64,000 bases of DNA from Pochonia chlamydosporia 170 (taxonomy: Eukaryota > Ascomycota > Sordariomycetes > Hypocreales > Clavicipitaceae): NCBI RefSeq assembly GCF_001653235.2, contig NC_035793.1, positions 2,480,001 through 2,544,000 of the forward strand. Reading direction: 5' to 3'. This document shows positions 50,424-60,149 of this stretch, piece by piece (within the stretch, counting starts at the first letter, position 1; each line of letters starts with the position of its first letter). The notes below the pieces were generated by a model that did no database searches, was not told the DNA's origin, and was given only the letters and a program-made list of their open reading frames with translations. Made by a program: the position numbers and the translations under genes.

Positions 50424-53400
50424 ATGTCACTCCAACATGGGTTCACTCCAGATGATGCGACGGGCTCGATCGAGGTCAAAGAGGCAGACCAGGATATCGA
50501 GATGCAAGATAGCTCCAGCGGCGCAAATACCGATGCAGAAGGCGAAGTAGTTGAAGATGGAAATCAACATATGTTCCACACTATCCAGCAACTCACAGCG
50601 TATCTTTCCACTGTTGAGGAAGAGTAAGCCGCGGATGCGCAAGTTTTCACGAATACTGTTCCCTGGCCTTCTAACTCGAATATTTTAGTGGCGAGGAACT
50701 AGCCGCAGGTTTTCAAAGGCTTCCAAATCGACGATCACTCCCTGATTATTTTGAAGTGATTGCCGATCCTGTTGCCTTCAGTACCATTCGAGTATGTCGC
50801 CATCGAGCAACCTACCTTCATGGTCAGTTCTAATGATAGCAACAGGGAAAAATACAGAAGAAACAATACTCGACCTTTGCGGAATTTGTCAAAGATGTTG
50901 CGCAGATTTGCCACAACGCCCAAGTGTACAATCGCCCATCAGCACCGATATTTGGTGCAGCGGTTCGCTTACGAGAAATATTCCACGAGGAGCTTCAAAA
51001 GCTTGTCACAAAAGGGGACGTGTCTTCAGAAGATGCAAAGCTGCCCGACTTGGGCGAGCTTCCACCTGCAGAAGAATCTCCGTCGCTTCGATCCGATGAA
51101 GGCGAAGATGACGACGACGAAGATGACGAAGAAGATGAAGAAGAAGATGATGATGAGGATGAGGATGGAGCTGAATCCTCAGACGATGATGGGGGCCGAC
51201 GGAAGAGACGTGGGGTACGCGGTCGGCGACAGCAATCCTTCACTAAGCCAAAAGATCAAGAAGACGACAAAGAAGATGATGCGTATAAAAAGAGAGGCAG
51301 GCCACCCATGGTTCAGACGCCTATGGAAGCCCGCATCTCTTCAATTCTGCGAGGACTTAGAAAGTTCAAGGACGAAAGAGGCGGTCTTCTCGTATCGCCT
51401 TTCGAAAAGTTGCCCGACAAGGTAACGATGGCTGATTACTATCAAAACATCAGCCATCCTATTGCTTTGGACCATATCAAGAAAAAGGCAAAGCGAAAGA
51501 AGTATCGCAACGTGGATGACCTTCTTAAAGACATTGACTTGATGTTTGAGAATGCTAAGCTCTACAATGAAGATGATAGTCCTGTATACCTTGCTGCCAC
51601 GGAGTTGCAAACCCAGTCGCGTATACTGGCTGAACAAGAGAGGGCCAAGCCTGATGACGATTTCAGAGATGAAGATGGCAAGCTTCCGCTCTCTGAAATA
51701 CAACATATTGGACAGAGTTGGAAAGTTGGTAAGTCTAAGTGTTCGATTTGTCGAAAGATTCGGAACAAATGTCTAATATTGTTCTACCGCAGGAGACTGG
51801 GTTCATATACGGAATCCGAACGACCTTGCAAAGCCCATTGTCGCCCAAATATTCAGGACCTGGCAAGATCGCGCGGGCCAGAAGTGGATTAATGCCTGTT
51901 GGTATTACCGCCCTGAGCAGACTGTTCATCGATTCGAAAAGCACTTCTTCGAAAACGAGGTGGTGAAAACGGGTCAATATCGAGATCACCAAATAAACGA
52001 ACTACTTGATCGATGTTTTGTTATGTTTGTGACTCGATTCAATAAAGGCCGTCCAAGAGGGTTGGCATCTGACAAGGATGTCTATGTTTGCGAGTCACGC
52101 TACAATGAAGAAAAGTTTCGCTTCAACAAAATCAAGACATGGGCAAGCTGCGTGCCTGATGAAGTGCGAGACAGAGATTATGAGATGGATTTATTTGAAG
52201 CACCACGCCGCATGAGAAAGGTTCCAAGCCCCATCAAACATCTCTTGCGAGAGGATGCGAAAGATACCGATGACCTCCCACGACCAACCTGGGGAAGCCC
52301 CAACGCTCCACCTATTGTTGGTGCGGTTCATCGACGGCCGCCTGAAGCAAACGTGAGTAGTTGCTTGTAGTTCATTCCCAGGCGCGTCGCCGTCATGTTT
52401 TATCCGAACATAACACCGCTTGCTTTCGTGATTCTTCTCGATGCTGCCACCCGGACCTCCGATAAAACTTATGTTTGTAGTTCAGAGCTAATAGTTGCGC
52501 CTAGGAATCCCCTCCACCTGAACCAACACCTCCACCACCTCTTATACCAGCCGCAAGGAATATGTCTTCCGAATCCGCCCCACGTCTGTCCGCAGCGTCC
52601 GTAACTCCAGAATTGTCTATGGACCCGGCAGCGAGGTTTCAGCAAGGTACATTTTCTGGCCATGGGCCTTCCCCAAGTCCAGCCAACCAATACGGCATGC
52701 AAGCTACAGGTCATTTTCAACCAGTGACACCCGCAGCTGGTGGGCATGTAATGCAACAGACACATATTCCTATCCCGCAAGCCCAGCAAGCCATGGCAAC
52801 TCCTCAGATGTCAATGCGTTCAGTGCAATATCAGCAGCAGCAGCAGCAACAACAACAACAACAACAACAACAACAGCTACCACAGCAGCAGCCGCAGACA
52901 GGATATGCACAGAACTTTGGGTCTACATACTCTCAAACGGCGGCCGCGTTTACTCCCCACCCACCAATGGCAAATCAAACTGCAGCGCATTATGGACAAC
53001 AGCTCCAACATGGGCGAATGCAATACAATACATCTGGTGGTGGTGGTGGTGGTGGTGGTGGTAATCCAACTAACGCCTACAATCCTCCACGACCGCCCGA
53101 GGTGTATACTCTACCAGAAAATGTGAATGAAGCCCTTCATTCTCAGATTCGGCAAGGCTTCCAACACGATGGTGCTGGACGAGTTTTGTTTTTCGTCGGC
53201 CCACCTTTAGACAGATCATATAAGCGACTATCTCCACCGAGCGGAGGGCTTGGCCACAGCGTTAAATATCTCGCTGGACGTGAATCGTGGCTAGCTGAAC
53301 GTGAGAGAAAGCGGCAAAGACGGAACCAAGTTCAGGATTCCAAGTTCAAGCAATCTCGTAAAACAACCTACAGTCCGGTGCCGGCCAAAGAAGAAGTAAC

Positions 53401-53524
53401 TGTTCAGGCATCCAGTGCAATCAATCAATGGTTCCAGAAGTTCAATAAAGAGGGCCCTAAATGGGATCATGACGTTGGATTAGATGGATGGAGTGAGGGG
53501 CGACGGAAGCAAGAATCGTGTTAA
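50424..53524 (+). CDS. Chromatin remodelling subunit, double bromodomain plus BAH (RSC1/RSC2-like)
   Basis: About 921 residues in five exons: 50424-50623, 50689-50791, 50846-51728, 51793-52352, 52505-53524 (2766 nt). Subunit of the RSC nucleosome remodeller that reads acetyl-lysine (family knowledge). First bromodomain about residues 50-150 ('FQRLPNRRSLPDYFEVIADP', 'FAEFVKDVAQICHNAQVYN'). A Glu/Asp-rich tract and an AT-hook-like 'KKRGRPP' come next. Second bromodomain about 263-355 ('FEKLPDKVTMADYYQNISHPI', 'DIDLMFENAKLYNED'). BAH domain about 393-530 ('WKVGDWVHIRNPNDLAKPIVA', 'QTVHRFEKHFFENEVVKTG', 'DVYVCESRYNEE'). The tail is Pro/Gln-rich with a 15-residue Gln run and a 9-residue Gly run, then a conserved C-terminal block ('GRVLFFVGPPLDRSY'). 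All introns are phase-consistent. Confidence 0.93.
52832..53062 (+). repeat. Coding trinucleotide repeats (poly-Gln, poly-Gly)
   Basis: CAG/CAA units at 52832-52876 encode about 15 glutamines; pure GGT units at 53036-53062 encode nine glycines. Both lie in the disordered tail of the RSC1/2-like gene, and length differences between strains would be expected. Confidence 0.9.
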
Positions 53525-53898
53525 GGATCAACATATCAAATTCAATGCCAGCGTAGCTTGCAGTTAAAGTTTAGTCCTTAGCCAATACGCATCCTAGACA
53601 CATCGTGGACAATAGACTTAATTAAGGTTGTTTAGAAATTTTGTATACTTTGGTTTGTTCCTCAGCAGAGCTTCGTCTATCATTGGACGTGACTATCTAC
53701 CGAGGTTGGACTGGCGCGAGCTCGCTCAGTTGAAGCGTTTTTGCGACCCAGCGCTCCCATTTATCATGTAGAGAATACTATTTTGACCTAAGGGGGAGTT
53801 TGATATGGATGCAGATGCTGAATGTGATTGGGTCGGATATCAGGCGTGGAATCCCTGCCGTCGTTTTCTCACATACATGTATGTATGCGGGCTTGCGT
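53525..53898. other. Intergenic, convergent 3' ends
   Basis: 374 bp between the RSC1/2-like gene and the intronless carrier. Nothing recognisable. Confidence 0.5.
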
Positions 53899-54825
53899 TC
53901 AGTGATCATGTACCATCATGTTGTCTTTAGCCGCCACATTTCTTTTGTAATCTTTGGAGAACTCCATCATTACCCATTCGTATACAGCCCACTGTACTGC
54001 GTTGACAATAAAGGCTCGGATGCTACAGACCGTTAAGCCGCGGAAGAATATGCGCAGTCCTCCTTCGGCTAGCATTGTCCGAGCAACATCGAGGGACCCA
54101 AGCCGGTTTGGCGCGCGAAGTCCATATGTGTTAGGTTTGTAGATGATTGGAGCTGTTTCTTGGTGGAAGGCTATTCTCTGGGTTTGGACCCGAGTCTTGA
54201 TTGTGTCAAGTGGGAATACGCTCGCCCAGGTGACGACACCTGCAAGACCACCGCACAAGAGGATCTTCGGAGCTTCCTGGCGTAGTGATGGAGCGTCATC
54301 ATGCACACTCGATGGCCAATATCTATTAGCCAACTCGTAGGACCAGAAGTAAAACCCATAGCCCACGCTATCCCTTAGTGCTGTGACCACGCCGCCCAAG
54401 TAGAAACCGCGAAGCCCGTCCGCCTTCCATATGTCGCGTGCAATGCTCCAGCTAGATTCAGATGGCGCAGACATTTGAGCACGGCATTTGACGAGCTCGG
54501 TGGGAGCACTCACCACCCATGTGGCAAGCCCGCCAACGGCTCCCGCCAGCCATGTCGCGACCAGGCTCTTGTCGGTACCTGTGCAGAGCGCTCTTTGAAA
54601 GGCGTTCTCCGACCGATTATATGATACAAACAGAAGGGCATTTAAGGCCCCATATCCAAGAACAGGGGCCGCGGTGCCTGTGATCAGAGCTGCGGTACCT
54701 TGGGACCTTGTGCCGCAAGTAAGTGTATTGCCAGCTTGTAGTTGTACTTTCATGATATCGAGCGGGTTGCCAACCAGAATGCCGACTGCCCCGCTCAGGT
54801 AGCCAGCCCAGAAATCGACAGCCAT
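53899..54825 (-). CDS. Mitochondrial carrier family protein, substrate unknown
   Basis: Single exon, 308 residues, the normal carrier length. Three repeats show the signature: PLDIMKVQLQ (residues ~22-31), PTELVKCRAQ (~107-116) and PLDTIKTRVQ (~205-214), each followed by a hydrophilic loop and a second helix. It begins MAVDFWAGYLSGAVGILVGNP, close to the start of carnitine/acylcarnitine-, ornithine- and Ymc1-type amino acid carriers ('GSVGILVGNPLDIVKV' style). The motif 'FYLGGVVTALRDSVGYGFYFWSYE' also suggests that branch. Contact-site residues cannot be assigned securely by eye, so the substrate is left open. In contrast with MRS4 at 2491-3926 (seven exons), this gene has no intron. Confidence 0.9.
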   Translation of the reverse strand: MAVDFWAGYLSGAVGILVGNPLDIMKVQLQAGNTLTCGTRSQGTAALITGTAAPVLGYGALNALLFVSYNRSENAFQRALCTGTDKSLVATWLAGAVGGLATWVVSAPTELVKCRAQMSAPSESSWSIARDIWKADGLRGFYLGGVVTALRDSVGYGFYFWSYELANRYWPSSVHDDAPSLRQEAPKILLCGGLAGVVTWASVFPLDTIKTRVQTQRIAFHQETAPIIYKPNTYGLRAPNRLGSLDVARTMLAEGGLRIFFRGLTVCSIRAFIVNAVQWAVYEWVMMEFSKDYKRNVAAKDNMMVHDH

Positions 54826-54972
54826 TGAACGAGGCCTAAATTTGCGGCAGATTTGCTGAATCCGAGTTGAAAACTTTAGAGGATGCTCTGATTGTAACGT
54901 GCTAGGTTCAGACTCGAAGCTCGTGGCTCAATCGGGCTAGCGAGCAGGTTGCGTAATGGAGCGGGACAAACA
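54826..54972. other. Short tandem spacer
   Basis: 147 bp of sequence upstream of the carrier start. No motif assigned. Confidence 0.4.
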
Positions 54973-55413
54973 TTACTGAATGATGTGGAGCTTTTGCGAT
55001 GGATGGCCACGATTACGAGCTATATAACAGAGACTCGAAACCATTGCCCTGGAAAGGAATGTTGACTTGATATTAGTCTTTGGGCCATGTACCCATCGCC
55101 TGTGTGTATTCTCGGTCGTTGTCAAATATGCCGCCACTGTCACGTATCCGGATATCTTTTTGTCTGGTGCCTGGGTTTCGAAGACGCAGTGGCTGTGGTG
55201 TTTGATATCCGTGTAGTCAATACTATCGAGTATTCTATGCATGAATAGCCCCAACTTCTGCTCGATGTTCAAAAACTGTTTCAAATTCTGCTTGGATATT
55301 CTGTAGCTGATGGTGAATTGAATGAAAGCCTGGTTACGGTGCCAACTTTCTGATTCGTCCGAGGAGGTGGTCATAGGAGCCGAGGTAGAGTGAGGATCCA
55401 CTTCCAATATCAT
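54973..55413 (-). CDS. Orphan open reading frame, 146 codons
   Basis: Not recognised. One exon, starting MILEVDPHSTSAPMTTSSDE and ending in a basic segment. The central part has protein-like helices and strands ('FIQFTISYRISKQNLKQFLNIE', 'KLGLFMHRILDSIDYTDIKHH', 'ISGYVTVAAYLTTTE'). No signal peptide or membrane helix. It fills the space between the carrier and the metallo-beta-lactamase gene. It could be a small lineage-specific gene, an exon of a longer one, or chance. Confidence 0.4.
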   Translation of the reverse strand: MILEVDPHSTSAPMTTSSDESESWHRNQAFIQFTISYRISKQNLKQFLNIEQKLGLFMHRILDSIDYTDIKHHSHCVFETQAPDKKISGYVTVAAYLTTTENTHRRWVHGPKTNIKSTFLSRAMVSSLCYIARNRGHPSQKLHIIQ

Positions 55414-55640
55414 CTCAACACCACCAGGCCGTGGGTGACCATCTAGTTAACACAGAACATCATTATCGACGTCAATTCTGATAAGCAAAGGAGACCCCCC
55501 CCCGAAACAAGAAAACGTACATTCATAAAGCAAGGCTGTTTGTTTCCCTCGCGTATTCCGCACCTTTATAAAAAGGTTTATATACCGGCCAAGTTGATTG
55601 CCGCATGGGACGCTCAAGACTCCAGGGACAACTCAGGACC

Positions 55641-56495
55641 ATGGCAACGCAGCTAACTCCTCTCCCAACTGTCCAACGGCTTAGTCCGCGGTGCGTCCGC
55701 ATACTTGGGGGAAATCCTGGTAAATTCACACTCCAAGGTACGAATACGTATTTGCTGGGGTCCGGCACTCGTCGCATTCTTCTTGATACCGGGGAAGGCA
55801 AACCAGCTTGGATAGCTTCACTCAAGACATTTCTGGCGGAGGAAAGAGCAACGGTAGATTTAGTGCTCATTTCTCATTGGCATCATGACCACACTGGTGG
55901 GATCGCTGATCTTCTTTCGGCGGCTCCTGACGCAGCCATTTATAAGCATGACCCAGAACCAGGCCAGAAGAATATTTTGGACGGCCAAAAATTCCATGTC
56001 GAAGGCGTCAGTTTGACCGCCATCCACACCCCTGGCCATACCAGAGATCACATGGTCTTCACGTTGGCTGAAGAAGACGCCATGTTTACAGCTGACAATG
56101 TTCTCGGACACGGTACTGCTGTGTTTGAGGATATGTCGGACTATATGCGCAGTCTGGATAAAATGCGACTACTTTTCTCAGGACGGGCATATCCAGGACA
56201 TGGCCCCGTCGTCGAGGACGGCCCAGGTAGAATCACTGAGTATATTCAACATCGGAAACAAAGAGTTGACCAAGTTTTGCAAACAATGCGGGGAATTGGA
56301 AGTACCGATGCCGCTGGCAAGGTTTGGTCTGCCGCGGAGCTTGTCAGTGTCATCTACAGTGACGTTCCGGCGGCCCTCCATCCGGCAGCCAGAAACGGTA
56401 TCTTGCAGATTCTTGAGAAACTAAGTCACGACGGCACGATTATCCAGCGGGGGCGAGACCAGTGGCATTTGAACCTTGAAAAGTCCATTCTCTAA
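55641..56495 (+). CDS. LACTB2-like metallo-beta-lactamase-fold hydrolase
   Basis: Single exon, 284 residues from MATQLTPLPTVQRLSPR. An in-frame ATG 12 codons upstream (55605) would add MGRSRLQGQLRT, possibly a targeting extension. The zinc-binding motif HxHxDH appears as 'LISHWHHDHTGG', followed by 'IHTPGHTRDHMVF', 'MFTADNVLGHGTAVFED' and 'YPGHGPVV', with a C-terminal winged-helix-like segment ('ALHPAARNGILQILEKL'). This is the LACTB2 branch, which contains mitochondrial endoribonucleases and, in fungi, the stand-alone thioesterases that release aromatic polyketides from non-reducing PKSs. No PKS or tailoring gene is nearby, so a housekeeping RNase-like role is the more likely reading (inference). 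Confidence 0.85.
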   Translation: MATQLTPLPTVQRLSPRCVRILGGNPGKFTLQGTNTYLLGSGTRRILLDTGEGKPAWIASLKTFLAEERATVDLVLISHWHHDHTGGIADLLSAAPDAAIYKHDPEPGQKNILDGQKFHVEGVSLTAIHTPGHTRDHMVFTLAEEDAMFTADNVLGHGTAVFEDMSDYMRSLDKMRLLFSGRAYPGHGPVVEDGPGRITEYIQHRKQRVDQVLQTMRGIGSTDAAGKVWSAAELVSVIYSDVPAALHPAARNGILQILEKLSHDGTIIQRGRDQWHLNLEKSIL

Positions 56496-58275
56496 TTACT
56501 CTCGATCATACGATCACTGAAGAGATCATTGCACCGCCTGTGCTGAGTTATTAGCAACTCGGCGAAATAATGCCTTGGATTGGGTAAAGAACAGCTGGGA
56601 ACGGCGCCAAGAGACGTCTGAGAAGACAGGCGGACAGCAGTGCTCATGCTGATTGTATGCTACGGCACATAAAGCCTGTCCGATCCCGACACATCTCAAT
56701 GCAGCGTACGGAGCAGGCTATACTGGAACCTGAGTGTAATCCTGGCCGGTTGGCAAACAAGAAAGAGGTGGGAGCCATCTGTTATGTACCTGGGGTTGAC
56801 ATTTCATTGAACACCATTGGTAGTGTCTATGTAGCAATTGGAACTAGACAAACGCGTATATCTCGCTTGACACCCTAACCTCTCTCTCAAAAAGAAGTAC
56901 TGATCCTGGGCCTGGCACTGGAGGATTCCTGGCGCATAGATATAAGGCACCCGGTATTGAGGCGAGGCGAGGGGTGAAGCGAGCTTGGAAATCCCACCAG
57001 ACCCTTGGAATCCAGCCGAACTGTGTCGTCTTCTTTCAGGGAATAATTTGTAATACAAATCCTGCTCTGAATGTTGAATCACAACCGCATTCACTTTGAG
57101 TGAGGTCAAGTCCATTACGGCGTTTATACCTGCTTTCTATGCAATGAAGAAGAATGTGTCTAATGAAGCAAGAAACCTTCTCGCTTGCCAAAAAAGGTCC
57201 AGCATGGAAGCCAAGACGAGACTTGAACCATGGAGGCGTAACACCTCTTCCCGCACTTCAAAAATTTGACCAGGTCCACAACCACACAAGTGTAGATCAC
57301 GTGACGCTATTCCGTAGTAATGTGGTATTAAAAATTGTTTTAGAAGAATAAAATAAATACTTTCTACTGTAGTAGCAAGAAGTCTTGTGTTGTGGGAGCA
57401 CGAGTGTTATTGAAAACGCAGGTTCTGGCGCGGGAGATGGCGCCTCTTTAAAACCTACTAGGATTACGACAGTCTAATACCCTTAATAGGTTACCTTAAT
57501 GGGTAATAGATCTGGTCAAACTCTCACTTTGATCACTCAACCCAAAAGACGAGGAAATGAAAAAAACATGGCAATCAATGTGCTGTCTGCATCTCGACAA
57601 ATGCCCGTTAGAGCCACCTCATCTGGTGTGTCGCCAGTGACGGGATTGTCGGGACTCCATGTCGGGCATTTTCAACCCTTGCACCTGGCGGAGCAAGGAA
57701 TAAGTCTACTGGGGCGCGGGGATGGCGGCAAGGCGGATATTATGGCACTGATGTCTGGTCCGTATTTTAGATGCCGAAGTGTCAGTTGACCACATCGAAA
57801 CTAACGAGCGCCTCTAGCCACTGAGGAGCTGACATTTTAGCCACGGTTCGGGACCGTTGGTGGTTTGCGGCCGACGTTGGAAGGCTCGGATGCGGTAGTC
57901 TTTATTTAACCTAGGATGAGGCCACCTAGTAAATGTTGGTCGCTTCAAGGTTACGCATGTGTACCTAGGTATGTGTAAAGCTGCATGCGATCCTGGTGTT
58001 GTCGATGACACCGAGACGCCACTTGACGAATGGGATTCAAGGTTGCGGCCTCACTTGCTAACTAACAAGAGGTGATCCAGCGTGGTGCATCATCCATGTC
58101 CCTTTCAATGTTCCCTTTCCCATCACCCAGTCGGCCGAGGCAGAAATATGTTAACTAGCATCAAATATGTTTGAATGCTCAGGGAGTGCCGCAAGTCGAA
58201 CCAGGCCTGACAAGACCAGACCAGACCAGACTTCAATGTCGACTTCAATGTCAATGGTCGTGACTCCAGTACATA

Positions 58276-58295
58276 CTACCTACCTAGGTAGGTAC
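58276..58295. repeat. TACCTAGGTA palindrome
   Basis: Perfect CTACCTACC/TAGGTAGGTA palindrome in the gene-poor interval, the same sequence type as 9079-9098. A further copy, GGTACCTAGGTAGCTACC, lies at 59225-59242. Confidence 0.8.
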
Positions 58296-58921
58296 TCCCA
58301 ACTCGACCCGTCTGGTGTCCTCTGACAGCCCGGCCAGGCAGGATCGGACAATCCGAGCGTCGCCTGATGGTGCTCAACTGTCAGGCGGCTTTGAAGTCGT
58401 CAAGTGGTGGTTCCATGTCACCAGTTGAGTGCCAAGTGTCACTAGCCGCAGTTGACCAACAATGGGGGTCAATGTGGTCTGGTGGTAACCAGTTGACCGT
58501 CTTGTCCGCGTACATACATGCATGTATACTCTGTATTATTGGCTTGAAAAACGAACAGGACATCAAACATTGAAGTACTTGGAGCTGACTGTGGTGTGAC
58601 AGCAGTCTGGTGCAGTGGCCGATACACAAGTTCGCAATGCGCCATGGAGTGCTACGTTAAGTATGTTCAGTGTCCGTGCCCACGATAAACCATCAATCAA
58701 TCAGTATGAAATGGAGACGAACTGAGACACATCCATGCATCAAGTGCAAATTGGCCAGAGCACTTTGGGAAAGGCATTTCCTAAGGCGTGAAGATGGCGC
58801 TCTGCCACCAGGCTTCAGTTGTGTCGTATTGTTCTTGGGGTTCAATGTTCTTCTCACGTCCTGGTGGACCTCACCAGTTGGGATCCGTTCAATAACAACA
58901 GCAGCTCCGGAGATGACGGAT

Positions 58922-59004
58922 GTTCTTTCTCTCTTTTTCTCTCTCTTTCTCTCTCTTCCTTTTTTTTTTAATTGGCGGGCGGGAGGGGGGAAAGAGGGGG
59001 GGGA
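58922..59004. repeat. Pyrimidine tract followed by G-rich tract
   Basis: About 45 bases of CTTT/CTCT units ending in T9, then a G-rich stretch (GGGCGGGAGGGGGGAAAGAGGGGGGG). Strand asymmetry of this kind can adopt unusual structures; no function is implied. Confidence 0.7.
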
Positions 59005-60149
59005 TGAATAATTCACTTGTGATCAGTTCTATGCTGGGCATGCGCCACGTGAATGAGAAGTCAACTCTAACAAAATAAGTTGATCCAAGGCTGCCTATTG
59101 TACACCAAAAGTTGAAAGCCCGCCCACTTCATCAGAGACCCGGGTGCAGCTGGTTAGTTTCAATGTTCGATGTTACTGTACATGTACTTTTTAATTATTA
59201 TTGACCAACCAGGTAGCGACCCAAGGTACCTAGGTAGCTACCCACCATATTTTCCTATCTTGTCCGTTCACGTCTCGCCTGAGCTCCGCTGACCGCAACT
59301 CGTTTTTATGACAAGACTCAAATCTCGGAAGCTTCGGATCCAGCTCACGCGCCTTTGGTTTTTTTCTTTTGTGTTTATGATTCACCCCATGCCGGTCGAT
59401 AACCGGGTTATGATTGATTGGGTTCCTTCGTTTCCGTCACCACCTTGGCGCCCATGGACTCTGTCGTCAATGACGTTGTATTTCGTACTTGTATAAGTCT
59501 GTGAGCACACCCAAAGCAAAGTGGCTCGATTTTCACCCAACTGCTCTGACTAATAAGCTCTCGCTTGAAGCATTGTGAAGCGATTTGTGCTTACATCGTG
59601 AAAGTTGCTATCCCTTGGAAGGTTCGCAACTGCTTATATCTTGCTGTGGCGCTGTTGATTGCACAGACATTAGCGTTTGCGCACTGCTTTTCTCTTTTGA
59701 TACTGGAGACTTGGTCATTGCTACATTTCCCTGGCGGCCACGGCCGGTTAAAACGGTTCTGAGACCATACACTCACAAACACAAAAACACACAAACACAC
59801 ACATACTTTTATAACCCGTTTTGCTTGCAAACCGCTGTCTCTGCCAGATATCGACCGAGAAATCGTGTTAGTCACCCCTGCTGTGATTATACACACTGAA
59901 CGTCTGAAGATAGAGAAGACAATCTGTTATTTCGTGACAATTCAATCTGTTGACGAATCTGGTGAGTCCGCAAACACTGCTTTAAGAGTACAAAGTGTAT
60001 GACTCGATACACTGGGCTCTCACGGGTTGTATCTCCGGGGACGATGTGCCGGACTCGGACACAAGCCATTAGAATCATAGCGCGAGCCAATATGAGTTGT
60101 ACTAATTGAGTATTGATTAAAAGTTGAATTTCGGGGAGCACAAGTCGCA

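Larger units (their letters stand above)
56496..60149. other. Gene-poor 3.65-kb interval
   Basis: No ORF above about 115 codons and none with a recognisable motif on either strand. It contains palindrome copies (57961-57972, 58276-58295, 59225-59240), a pyrimidine tract followed by a G-rich tract (about 58922-59004), a CA-rich stretch (about 59770-59808) and a short GACCA tandem (58212-58228). I found no transposase, LTR or tRNA. Confidence 0.6.

Noticed and set aside
57190..57262. tRNA-like string (GAGACTTGAACC) on the plus strand, suggesting a minus-strand tRNA T-arm
   Set aside because: The bases flanking the TTCAAGT loop do not pair into a 5-bp T-stem, and no acceptor or anticodon arm could be built.
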